From Alphaproteobacteria bacterium (GTDB taxonomy: Bacteria > Pseudomonadota > Alphaproteobacteria > Rhizobiales > Beijerinckiaceae), in NCBI GenBank assembly GCA_009921785.1, contig RFXE01000007.1:1-21738 (forward strand): DNA of 21,738 bases, in the 5' to 3' direction. How positions within the stretch are numbered: the first letter of the stretch is position 1; each line of letters starts with the position of its first letter. Under the pieces are notes generated by a model, which saw only the letters and a list, made by a program, of their open reading frames with translations, did not search any database and had not been told where the DNA came from. Both the position numbers and the translations under genes were made by a program. Below are positions 14,966-21,738 of this stretch, in pieces.

Positions 14966-16081
14966 TCACTTATGTTTGAGCGCTTCACCGGGCCAGAGCG
15001 CTTTGCGCGCGCGGTCATATTGCGGCGGGCGTTTGAGATCGACGCCGAGCGCATCGGCCGCGTGCCACCCCCAGCGCGGATTATCAAGGAAGGCGCGCGC
15101 GAGTGCGATTTGATCGGCCTGCCCTTTAACGAGAATCTCTTCCGCCTGTTCGGGTGAAACGATCATGCCGACAGCGCGCGTGGTGATGCCCGTCTTCTTT
15201 TTGATCTCATCGGCAAAACCCACTTGATAACCAGGGCCGACGGTTATTTTTGCAGCCGGATCCAAACCACCTGAACTCACACACGCATAGGCCGCGCCGT
15301 GCTCTTTGAGTTTCGCGGTGAAGGTTACAGCTTCGTCGACCGTGACACCGCCTTCAACCCAATCGCTCGCCGCAATGCGCACACCGACAGCCACCGATTT
15401 CGGAACTGCGGCATGGACCGCTTGCATCAACTCGATTCCGAAACGCATACGATTTTCGAGCGAGCCGCCATAATTATCCGTACGTGTGTTTGACAAAGGC
15501 GAAAAAAATTGATGCACGAGATAGCCATGCGTCATGTGCAATTCGATTACTTCGATACCAAGGCGCACCGCACGTTTCGCCGCTTGGACAAAAGCTTCAA
15601 TTGTGCGCGCGATGCCTGCGTCATCTAATGCTTCGGGCGTGTGCCAATTTGGGCCGAAGGCTTTTGCTGACGCGCTCACCGTTTGCCACGGGTCTTGATC
15701 GGATGTTAGCGCCGCACCACTCTCCCAAGGCCGTTGTGATGAGGCTTTACGACCAGCATGTTGCAATTGAATACCGAATAAAGTGCCCGGCAATTGCACC
15801 GCGCGCGCAGCAGCTAATACACGCGCCATCGCGCGTTCATTCGCATCCGAATAAAGACCAACGCAACCATGTGTGATACGCCCGCGCCGCTCAACGCCCG
15901 TTGCTTCGATCATCACGAGCCCTGCACCCGACATCGCAAGATTCATGAGATGCTGCACGTGCCAATCCGTCATCGATCCATCATCAGCCGTATATTGGCA
16001 CATCGGCGCCACCGCGATGCGATTGGGTGCGGTAACGGGGCCAATAGCAAGGGGGGTAAAAAGTTTGGGTGTGTTGGACAT
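14966..16081 (-). CDS. Old yellow enzyme family NADH:flavin oxidoreductase (YqjM/NamA-like)
   Basis: This is an FMN-dependent ene-reductase that reduces activated C=C bonds with NAD(P)H; the physiological substrate is unknown. The 371-aa TIM-barrel protein begins KLFTPLAIGPVTAPNRIAVA followed by PMCQYTA, with C28 and Y30 as in the YqjM subgroup. QLQHAGRKAS and HMTHGYLVHQFFSPLSNTRT follow; H182 and H185 match the substrate-binding His pair, spaced by Met-Thr where many relatives have Ala-Ala. The C-terminal block QADQIALARAFLDNPRWGWH precedes PPQYDRA. Length is typical. The ribosome-binding site before ATG 16081 is weak. A heptad-repeat array separates it from the upstream agmatinase-family gene. 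Confidence 0.92.
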   Translation of the reverse strand: MSNTPKLFTPLAIGPVTAPNRIAVAPMCQYTADDGSMTDWHVQHLMNLAMSGAGLVMIEATGVERRGRITHGCVGLYSDANERAMARVLAAARAVQLPGTLFGIQLQHAGRKASSQRPWESGAALTSDQDPWQTVSASAKAFGPNWHTPEALDDAGIARTIEAFVQAAKRAVRLGIEVIELHMTHGYLVHQFFSPLSNTRTDNYGGSLENRMRFGIELMQAVHAAVPKSVAVGVRIAASDWVEGGVTVDEAVTFTAKLKEHGAAYACVSSGGLDPAAKITVGPGYQVGFADEIKKKTGITTRAVGMIVSPEQAEEILVKGQADQIALARAFLDNPRWGWHAADALGVDLKRPPQYDRARKALWPGEALKHK

Positions 16082-16104
16082 TTTATGGCGCTCTGTTGGG
16101 GGAG

Positions 16105-16215
16105 TAAGGTTTAGGGGTTAGGGTGTAGGGCTTAGGGCTTAGGGCTTAGGAAAACACGGCCTAATGCCTACTGCCTAAAGCCTAATGCCTACACCCTACA
16201 CCCTACACCCTATTA
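16105..16215. repeat. Heptanucleotide-repeat array with inverted arms
   Basis: The left arm (16105-16150) is made of exact 7-bp steps: TAAGGTT, TAGGGGT, TAGGGTG, three TAGGGCT, then TAGG. After a short A-rich spacer the right arm (16160-16215) has eight steps: CCTAATG, CCTACTG, CCTAAAG, CCTAATG, three CCTACAC, then CCTATTA. TAGG and CCTA are complementary, so a transcript or single strand could fold with 4-bp pairs separated by mostly unpaired triplets. The array fills nearly the whole gap between the old yellow enzyme start (16081) and the agmatinase-family stop (16218). No CRISPR-like spacers are present. The class resembles heptanucleotide short tandem repeats described in cyanobacteria, but the sequence differs. 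Confidence 0.85.
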
Positions 16216-16217
16216 CC

Positions 16218-17267
16218 TCATTTCTTCCGCCGCTCTTCAATCGCAATATCGACAAGGCTCAGCAATGTGAACATCACTTGCGCGCCAGCCTGTGCGGTAT
16301 TCGTGGTCGCATCATATTGCGGAGCAACTTCAACAATATCCGCGCCGACAACATCAAGACCTTTGAGGCCGCGAAGAATTTCGAGCGCCTCGCGTGTGGT
16401 GAGGCCACCGACTTCCGGCGTGCCGGTACCCGGCGCGAACGCGGGATCAAGTGAATCGATATCGAATGTCACATAAACGGGACCATCGCCCGCAACCGCG
16501 CGTGCTTGTTTAATAATCGCTTCAATGCCGATCTTCGGAATCTCTTCGCCATGAATAACCGTCATGCCGCTGTCATAGGAAAATTCCCAAAGATATTCTG
16601 CGCCACCGCGAATGCCGATTTGAATCACACGCTCGGGATCAAGCACACCATCTAGCACCGCTTTACGGAACGGACCGCCATGATGAAATTTCGATCCCTC
16701 ATAAGGGCCAGACGTATCGCAATGCGCGTCGATATGAATCATCGCAACAGGTTTTTTCCTGCCGATGGCTTTCAGAATTGATCCAGTGATCGAGTGATCA
16801 CCGCCGCAAGACACAGGCACAACGCCCGCATCAAGAACGAGATTGTAATAGGCTTCCAAATCTTCATGGCACGACTCGAGCGAATAGCGCGAGCGGAACG
16901 GCACATCGCCCACATCGGCCACACGAAGCGATGACACCGGCATACGGCGCAATACATGCTCATAGGGACCAACGCGTTCCACCGCACGCACCGCACGCGG
17001 GCCCAATCGCGCACCCGCGCGATTCGTAACACCCAAATCCATCGGCACGCCGATCAGCGCGATATCAAGATCTTTGAATTTCTCTGAATAGGCCTCAGGG
17101 CGGTAAGGCGCACCACAAAAGGTGGCAGGTTCCGCGAAGGGCCATTTACGCCGCTCGCCGGAAAAAACTGTATCGGCCACGCGCTTGAATTCGGGATCGA
17201 AGATATCGCCACCCGATGCTGCACCGTATTTCGCGCGCAAAGCTTCAAGTTTTTTATTGTTCGTCAT
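16218..17267 (-). CDS. speB: Agmatinase / arginase-family ureohydrolase
   Basis: Enzymes of this family hydrolyse agmatine, guanidinobutyrate or related guanidino compounds to urea and an amine, using two Mn ions. All six expected metal ligands are seen: H158 in CGGDHS, D180, H182 and D184 in HIDAHCD, and D269 and D271 in FDIDSLDPAFAPGTGTPE. The last motif also carries E285. The protein is 349 aa, longer than E. coli SpeB (306 aa), with roughly 40 extra N-terminal residues. That and the GSKFHHGGPF loop make other guanidino substrates such as guanidinobutyrate or guanidinopropionate possible, so the symbol is tentative. A purine-rich GGGGTGGG precedes ATG 17267. The gene is divergent from the PLP aminotransferase gene. 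Confidence 0.88.
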   Translation of the reverse strand: MTNNKKLEALRAKYGAASGGDIFDPEFKRVADTVFSGERRKWPFAEPATFCGAPYRPEAYSEKFKDLDIALIGVPMDLGVTNRAGARLGPRAVRAVERVGPYEHVLRRMPVSSLRVADVGDVPFRSRYSLESCHEDLEAYYNLVLDAGVVPVSCGGDHSITGSILKAIGRKKPVAMIHIDAHCDTSGPYEGSKFHHGGPFRKAVLDGVLDPERVIQIGIRGGAEYLWEFSYDSGMTVIHGEEIPKIGIEAIIKQARAVAGDGPVYVTFDIDSLDPAFAPGTGTPEVGGLTTREALEILRGLKGLDVVGADIVEVAPQYDATTNTAQAGAQVMFTLLSLVDIAIEERRKK

Positions 17268-17448
17268 GACCCACCCCTGAATTCTACTCGAAAAACGATA
17301 AAGGAAGCCGCGCGGGGTTTCAAATCATGTCTTGATCGCATCCCGTGCATAAGTGCTTGCGGCGGCATGACGCAATTTGCGCGCCCGCCGGGGCTTAGAT
17401 ACAAGTTTCAAACTGCTTCGCGTTGAAAGTTTTTATCTGGAACCGCTC
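17268..17448. promoter_or_regulatory. Divergent speB/aminotransferase upstream region
   Basis: This 181-bp region should carry both promoters. TTTCAA (17406-17411) and TTGAAA (17423-17428) form an inverted repeat with an 11-base spacer, 20 bp before the aminotransferase ATG, and could be an operator. No -35/-10 pair is convincing by eye. Confidence 0.35.
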
Positions 17449-18618
17449 ATGACGCCTTTTAATCCCTTGGTTCGCGACACCGGATCACCACCGATCCCCG
17501 AGGCACAGGCTTGGACGCGCCGCTATGACGGGTCGCGCGGTCCCTTGATCGATCTCTCGCAAGCGGTCCCTGGCTATCCACCGCATCCGGATTTGCTTGC
17601 GCGCCTCTCGCTTGAAGCAGGCTCTGTCGCCGCTGCGCGATACGGTGACATCTATGGTGATGAACCGCTTCGACGCGCTCTCGCTGAGGATATCAATTCG
17701 CTCTATCGCGGCACACTGGATCATCACGATGTGATGATCACATCCGGCTGCAATCAGGCTTTTGTGTTGACGATGATGTCACTCGCGAAAGCAGGTGACA
17801 ATGTCATTCTGCCCTCGCCTTGGTATTTCAATCATCAAATGACTCTTGATATGCTCGGCGTTGAACCACGCGCTTTGGCATGTCGGGCGGAAAATAGTTT
17901 CGTCCCCTCGGTAGAGGATGCCGAACGTCTAATTGATCAAAAGACGCGGGCGATTGTTCTTGTCACGCCGAATAATCCCACAGGCGCAATTTATCCCCGC
18001 AAGACACTCGAAGCATTTTTGGCACTCGCGCAGCGGAAAAATATCTGGCTCGTGATCGATGAAACCTATCGTGATTTTTTAAATCGCGAAGACGGCGCAC
18101 CGCATGATATATTTATGAACGCCGCATGGCGTGATCATGTTATTTCGCTCTATAGTTTTTCAAAATCCTATTGTGTGCCGGGCCATCGCGTCGGCGCGAT
18201 CATGGGCGGCCAAGCCATTCTGGAAGAAGTTGGAAAAGTCATTGATTGCGTGCAAATCTGCGCACCACGCGCCGCGCAAGCCGCTCTCTCCTATGCCATT
18301 CCTGCGCTCGGCGCTTGGCGACAAGACAATACGGCCGAGATTGCCCGCCGCGCTCAAGCATTCCGAGCAGCTATGACGTCACTCAACGGATGGAAGCTTG
18401 AATCAATTGGTGCTTATTTCGCTTATGTCGCCCATCCGTTCAATGGCCAATCCGCACGTGTTGTTGCCGAAGCGCTCGCCGCCCATCGCGGCGTGCTGGG
18501 TTTACCGGGCCCCTATTTCGGACCTGGACAAGAAGGACATCTCCGCCTTGCTTTCGCCAATGTCGGCGTTGAGTCCATAAATCAGCTTCCTTCGCGCCTT
18601 GCTGGCTTCACCTTGTAA
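17449..18618 (+). CDS. Class I/II PLP-dependent aminotransferase
   Basis: This is a fold-type I aminotransferase of the aspartate/aromatic type; the amino donor is not determinable. Numbered from ATG 17449 (389 aa), family features are RYGDIYGDEPLRRALAEDI, TSGCNQAF, PSPWYFNHQ (the aromatic residue that stacks on PLP), VLVTPNNPTGAIY, VIDETYRDF, and SFSKSYCVPGHRVGA with the Schiff-base lysine K239. HLRLAFANV holds the C-terminal substrate-carboxylate Arg. An upstream TTG-started extension to 17377 is rejected because family homology begins after the ATG. The next gene, an ABC transporter, starts 26 bp downstream on the same strand and is probably cotranscribed. Confidence 0.92.
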   Translation: MTPFNPLVRDTGSPPIPEAQAWTRRYDGSRGPLIDLSQAVPGYPPHPDLLARLSLEAGSVAAARYGDIYGDEPLRRALAEDINSLYRGTLDHHDVMITSGCNQAFVLTMMSLAKAGDNVILPSPWYFNHQMTLDMLGVEPRALACRAENSFVPSVEDAERLIDQKTRAIVLVTPNNPTGAIYPRKTLEAFLALAQRKNIWLVIDETYRDFLNREDGAPHDIFMNAAWRDHVISLYSFSKSYCVPGHRVGAIMGGQAILEEVGKVIDCVQICAPRAAQAALSYAIPALGAWRQDNTAEIARRAQAFRAAMTSLNGWKLESIGAYFAYVAHPFNGQSARVVAEALAAHRGVLGLPGPYFGPGQEGHLRLAFANVGVESINQLPSRLAGFTL

Positions 18619-18644
18619 CGCGCATCGCTCACCTCTTTCAGGAA

Positions 18645-20732
18645 ATGAACGCAAAAATGCACCGACTCGCCACACTTGTTGCTCTTCTGTCTCTGGCCCT
18701 CTTCGGACTTTCAGCCGTAAATGGAACAACTGACGGATTAGATCTCGCCATTGTCGGCGCAGTGCTCGCTGCAACAACATGGCGCGGGGCTACGATGTCG
18801 CGCTTCTTACAAATTCTTGCTGCCATCTTCGCAACTGAATTTGTTGTATTTGGCACGATGTTCACGCTCGCCGAACGTGAGTTGTGGCCTCAGTCTTTAT
18901 CGGCTTTCCTGCCGCCCGATAGTTTGCCGATCACCGTCGGCGTATTCGGCATTATCATTCACTCCATTTCTTATGTACCGGGCATTGCGTCGATCATGCG
19001 CATCGCGGACCGTTATTTCGACGGCAACACAAAAGTCACCGTCCGGCCTTGGCCCCTACCCGCTTTTACAATCCGCGAACAAACGCTTTCGCGGGGATTC
19101 ATCACCTTTCTTGTTCTGATCAACCAGGCGCAAGTTGGCATTTCCGTGCGCCTTTCATATTTTAACCGCGATTGGTTCAACGCGTTGGAAGAAAAAAATG
19201 GCGAGTTGTTTTGGCGGTTGCTTTACACGGTGTTCCTCTTCTGGGCGTTGATTTATATTGTCTCCGCAATTGTCGAATATGTCATCCAATCGCAATTGAT
19301 CATCCGCTGGCGGCGTTGGCTCACAGAACGCTATGTCGGAGATTGGCTTGGTGATGGTGGTCATTATCGGTTAGCGCTTCAAGGTGGCGACGCAGACAAC
19401 CCCGATCAGCGTATTGCGGATGATGTCGATATGTTCATCAACCGCACTTATAATTTGTCGATCTCTTTGATCGCCACCATCAGCTCGCTCGTATCCTTTT
19501 CGATTATTCTTTGGTCAATCTCATCAAACTTCACCATCCCTGGTACCGAGATTGCGATCCCCGGATTTCTATTTTGGGTCGCGTGTCTTTATTCCGGCGT
19601 CGGAACGCTCTTAACCCATTTCATCGGCCGTCGTTTGATTGGGCTGTATTTCAATCAACAAAAATATGAAGCCAGTTTTCGCTTTTCGCTCGCGCGGTTA
19701 CGTGAATATGCCGAGCAAGTAGCGCTTCTGCGTGGCGAACCGACGGAGAAAAGTCTCTTGATGACACGTTTCGGCGATGTCATTCGAAATTTCCTTGCCA
19801 TCGTTTCGGTACGGAAACTACTCATGGCCTTCACCGCATTCTATGGCCAAATTAGTCCCTTCATTCCCTATATGGTTGCAGCACCGTTTTACTTCATTGG
19901 AAAAATTCAGCTCGGCACGCTGACCCAAACTGCAAGCGCATTCGGACGCGTGGAAGGCGCACTCAGCTATTTCATCGATGCCTATACATCGGTTGCTGAT
20001 TACCTCTCAGTCGTTCGTCGTCTTACAAGCTTTGATTCCGCGCTCGCCTCCGCCCGCGCACTCGGCACAATACCGCCGCACATCGCGCATATCATTGAGC
20101 CAACAACGGATCTTCGCGTTGAATCGCTCCGTTTGTCGCTGCCTAATGGCACACCCATTATCGAAGCGGATCTAACATTCCGCCAAGGCGATTCTGTTTT
20201 GATCTCGGGTCCATCGGGCTCAGGCAAATCAACCTTGCTGCGCGCGCTTGCGGGCATTTGGCCTTATGGTCAGGGCCGCATCCATTTTCCTGAACATGCC
20301 TCGCTCATGCTGTTGCCGCAAAAGCCCTATCTGCCGCAGGGATCGTTGCGTGCGGTCATTTCTTATCCCGCAGCACCTGATTTTTATTCGGATGACGCCC
20401 TGCTTGCCGCCCTGACACGCGTCGGTCTTGGAAAATTATCATCTTCGCTTGATGAAGAAGCGACCTGGGCGCAACGTCTTTCGGGCGGTGAACAACAACG
20501 CATCGCTATGGCGCGCGCGCTGCTCGCAAAACCCGATTGGCTCTTTCTCGATGAAGCCACAAGCGCGCTTGATGAAGACAGCGAAAATCGACTTTATGAA
20601 ATGTTGAAAGTCAATTTGCCCGGCGCCACGATTATCTCAATCGGTCACCGCTCGAGTTTGAAAGCGTTTCACGCGCGTTCAATCCGCATTGAGAGCGGCG
20701 AGAAGGGACTTTTTACGCCTCGTGAAATCTAA
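18645..20732 (+). CDS. SbmA/BacA-like ABC transporter (fused permease-ATPase, BclA/YddA type)
   Basis: This is a half-transporter joining an SbmA/BacA-type membrane domain to an ABC ATPase, as in rhizobial BclA, which imports antimicrobial and nodule peptides, and Mycobacterium Rv1819c, which takes up cobalamin and peptides. About three extra hydrophobic helices (residues ~7-76) precede the conserved membrane core RLSYFNRDWFNALEEKNGEL, EYVIQSQLIIRWRRWLTERY and the segment up to about residue 470. The ATPase has Walker A GPSGSGKST (522-530), signature LSGGEQQR (about 612) and Walker B WLFLDEATSALD (about 632), then an H-loop IGHRSS. AGGA lies one base before ATG 18645, so ATG 18657 may be the real start. 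The cargo is unknown. The stop is only 9 bp from the convergent META-domain gene. Confidence 0.92.
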   Translation: MNAKMHRLATLVALLSLALFGLSAVNGTTDGLDLAIVGAVLAATTWRGATMSRFLQILAAIFATEFVVFGTMFTLAERELWPQSLSAFLPPDSLPITVGVFGIIIHSISYVPGIASIMRIADRYFDGNTKVTVRPWPLPAFTIREQTLSRGFITFLVLINQAQVGISVRLSYFNRDWFNALEEKNGELFWRLLYTVFLFWALIYIVSAIVEYVIQSQLIIRWRRWLTERYVGDWLGDGGHYRLALQGGDADNPDQRIADDVDMFINRTYNLSISLIATISSLVSFSIILWSISSNFTIPGTEIAIPGFLFWVACLYSGVGTLLTHFIGRRLIGLYFNQQKYEASFRFSLARLREYAEQVALLRGEPTEKSLLMTRFGDVIRNFLAIVSVRKLLMAFTAFYGQISPFIPYMVAAPFYFIGKIQLGTLTQTASAFGRVEGALSYFIDAYTSVADYLSVVRRLTSFDSALASARALGTIPPHIAHIIEPTTDLRVESLRLSLPNGTPIIEADLTFRQGDSVLISGPSGSGKSTLLRALAGIWPYGQGRIHFPEHASLMLLPQKPYLPQGSLRAVISYPAAPDFYSDDALLAALTRVGLGKLSSSLDEEATWAQRLSGGEQQRIAMARALLAKPDWLFLDEATSALDEDSENRLYEMLKVNLPGATIISIGHRSSLKAFHARSIRIESGEKGLFTPREI

Positions 20733-20741
20733 GCCTTATGG

Positions 20742-21209
20742 TCAGAACAAAGCGCGGTCGAATTTCAATTCGCCCGCTTGTCCAACAAGAAGTAGGCCCC
20801 CGTCACGCTCTTCCCATTTGCCTGTCGTACGCAACCCAAGAAGATAGGCTTTCTCAAGCTCCATCTCCGCTTTCGCACATTCCTTCCGCGTGAGCGCGAG
20901 CGGCCCTACAGCCAAGCCCTGATTTTTGAGCGGATAGGCAACGGCTGAAAATGTGTTGCACCCGCTAAAGCCGCGCATGCGCAATTGCGCATCAAGCTGC
21001 AACGTGGGCTGATTAAGCCCCACCGATTTTCCATTTAAGCTGACGAGTACCCACTGCACGCCGACAGGAAATTGCTTTGGCTGCATGGTCGTTAAGGCAC
21101 CCGATTTGGCACCGGCCGGGGGTTGGTCTTGCGCAAGCGCGGGCGCGACAAATGCACCCACAACAAGGCTGATCAAAAGGCCTCTGCCAGCACCTCTAAA
21201 GCGTTTCAT
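20742..21209 (-). CDS. Secreted META-domain (HslJ-like) protein
   Basis: This is a 155-aa exported protein of the META/HslJ family, which includes E. coli HslJ, a heat-shock lipoprotein linked to novobiocin resistance. The function is unknown beyond envelope stress association in the family. Residues 1-26 form a signal peptide (basic MKRFRGAGR, hydrophobic core, ALA cleavage site) with no lipobox Cys. The META domain spans about 50-155: WVLVSLNGKSV, then LRMRGFSGCNTFSAVAYPL, then LALTRKECAKAEMELEKAYL. Two Cys in GCN and KEC sit where relatives have a pair. A strong GAGGTGA lies at 21214-21220. It is 52 bp downstream of hisG on the same strand. Confidence 0.85.
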   Translation of the reverse strand: MKRFRGAGRGLLISLVVGAFVAPALAQDQPPAGAKSGALTTMQPKQFPVGVQWVLVSLNGKSVGLNQPTLQLDAQLRMRGFSGCNTFSAVAYPLKNQGLAVGPLALTRKECAKAEMELEKAYLLGLRTTGKWEERDGGLLLVGQAGELKFDRALF

Positions 21210-21261
21210 CCGCTCACCTCTGTCCCGTCCATGACGCTTTCAATTCACCACAGTCGATCGA

Positions 21262-21738
21262 CTAGACACCCAACCGCTGATCGAGGCGATCAGCAAGCGC
21301 GTTAGTCGATGTGAAAACATAATCCAGTTGCGCAACCGAGACGCGCGCTGCCCCTGATGCAATAAGCCATTCGCTAACATCAAAGACTTTCTTTTTCGGG
21401 CAGTGGAAAGCAATCTCGTCATCTTGTGCGGCCACCACCACAACGCCAAAACGCGTCATGGCTTCCGCGGCAAGAGTCGCAGGAACATTACGAAACGCAG
21501 CACGCACCGCCCGATTCATGCGCGCTTCTTCTTCTGCCGCAATACGCGCGAGCATTGAACGCGCCAGACGGCGTTGCGTCGCCGTCCATGAGGCAGAAAG
21601 CGAGGCCACAAGATTGGCTTCGCTTTTCAGCATAACACCGTCGTCAAGCACTTTAAGCGCATTGGCTTGCAGTGTAGCACCCGTTGTCGTGATATCGACG
21701 ATCAATTCCGCCGTGCCTGCTGCGGGCGCACCTTCGGT
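21262..21738 (-). CDS. hisG: ATP phosphoribosyltransferase, C-terminal half (cut by window)
   Basis: HisG catalyses the first step of histidine synthesis, ATP plus PRPP to phosphoribosyl-ATP. Only the last 158 codons are in the window; the frame is open through the right edge and the gene starts outside. GTAELIVDITTTGATLQANA matches the conserved PRPP-binding loop of HisG and is followed by LKVLDDGVMLKSEANLVASL. The remaining about 110 residues correspond to the extra C-terminal region of the roughly 320-aa alphaproteobacterial HisG type, and include VVVVAAQDDEIAFHCPKKKV. A TTG-started frame from 21705 is internal and not a real start. It probably ends a his transcription unit and precedes the META-domain gene. 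Confidence 0.88.
   Translation of the reverse strand, partial: TEGAPAAGTAELIVDITTTGATLQANALKVLDDGVMLKSEANLVASLSASWTATQRRLARSMLARIAAEEEARMNRAVRAAFRNVPATLAAEAMTRFGVVVVAAQDDEIAFHCPKKKVFDVSEWLIASGAARVSVAQLDYVFTSTNALADRLDQRLGV

Noticed and set aside
16105..16215. CRISPR array or telomere-like repeat
   Set aside because: Units are only 7 bp with no unique spacers, so it is not CRISPR. The TTAGGG likeness covers only part of one arm, and the array is internal between genes with a complementary second arm.
17377..17448. N-terminal extension of the aminotransferase from a TTG codon
   Set aside because: The added residues (MRARRGLDTSF...) do not resemble the family; ATG 17449 gives a normal N-terminus.

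Overview
The window looks like an ordinary housekeeping stretch of an alphaproteobacterial chromosome, most likely Hyphomicrobiales (Rhizobiales). Evidence for this is the petA-petB (bc1 complex) pair, an oxygen-dependent HemF, a CcrM-type GANTC methyltransferase next to rnhB and a PA0069-like radical SAM gene, a roughly 320-aa-type HisG, and a CtrA-like TTAACCAT motif upstream of ccrM. Base composition is moderate for this group and looks even along the window. I see no phage, transposase, integrase, CRISPR, rRNA or tRNA.

Layout. 1-1751 (minus): cytochrome b (cut by the left edge) and the Rieske protein. 2008-3387 (plus): trmL and hemF, divergent from petA. 3403-3520: a pair of inverted REP-like palindromes just after a shortened hemF. 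3542-7464 (minus): class IV aminotransferase, a broken M20 peptidase, a Pta/Ptb-family acyltransferase and a glutathione S-transferase. 7619-8713 (plus): a membrane histidine kinase, convergent with cobT (minus). 9850-14157 (minus): radical SAM gene, rnhB, ccrM and a cytochrome P450; the P450 starts one base after the ccrM stop. 14294-14827 (plus): a small glycosyltransferase-like gene. 14966-17267 (minus): old yellow enzyme and an agmatinase-family gene, separated by a heptanucleotide-repeat array. 17449-20732 (plus): a PLP aminotransferase followed by a BclA/SbmA-like ABC transporter. 20742-21738 (minus): a META-domain secreted protein and the 3' half of hisG. No gene-free stretch exceeds 300 bases; the longest is 1752-2007.

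Functions are mostly independent: respiration, haem and cobalamin cofactor synthesis, tRNA modification, amino-acid and polyamine metabolism, cell-cycle DNA methylation, RNA-DNA hybrid removal and peptide transport. I found no convincing new multi-gene system.

The best leads are small-scale. A degenerate 7-bp array with TAGG heptads on one arm and CCTA heptads on the other occurs at 16105-16215, with a short relative at 4425-4475. The M20 peptidase has lost the segment that normally carries its last metal-binding His, and its true C-terminus survives in another frame. HemF has lost its usual C-terminal tail right where the REP-like element begins. The ccrM upstream region has a CtrA-like site.
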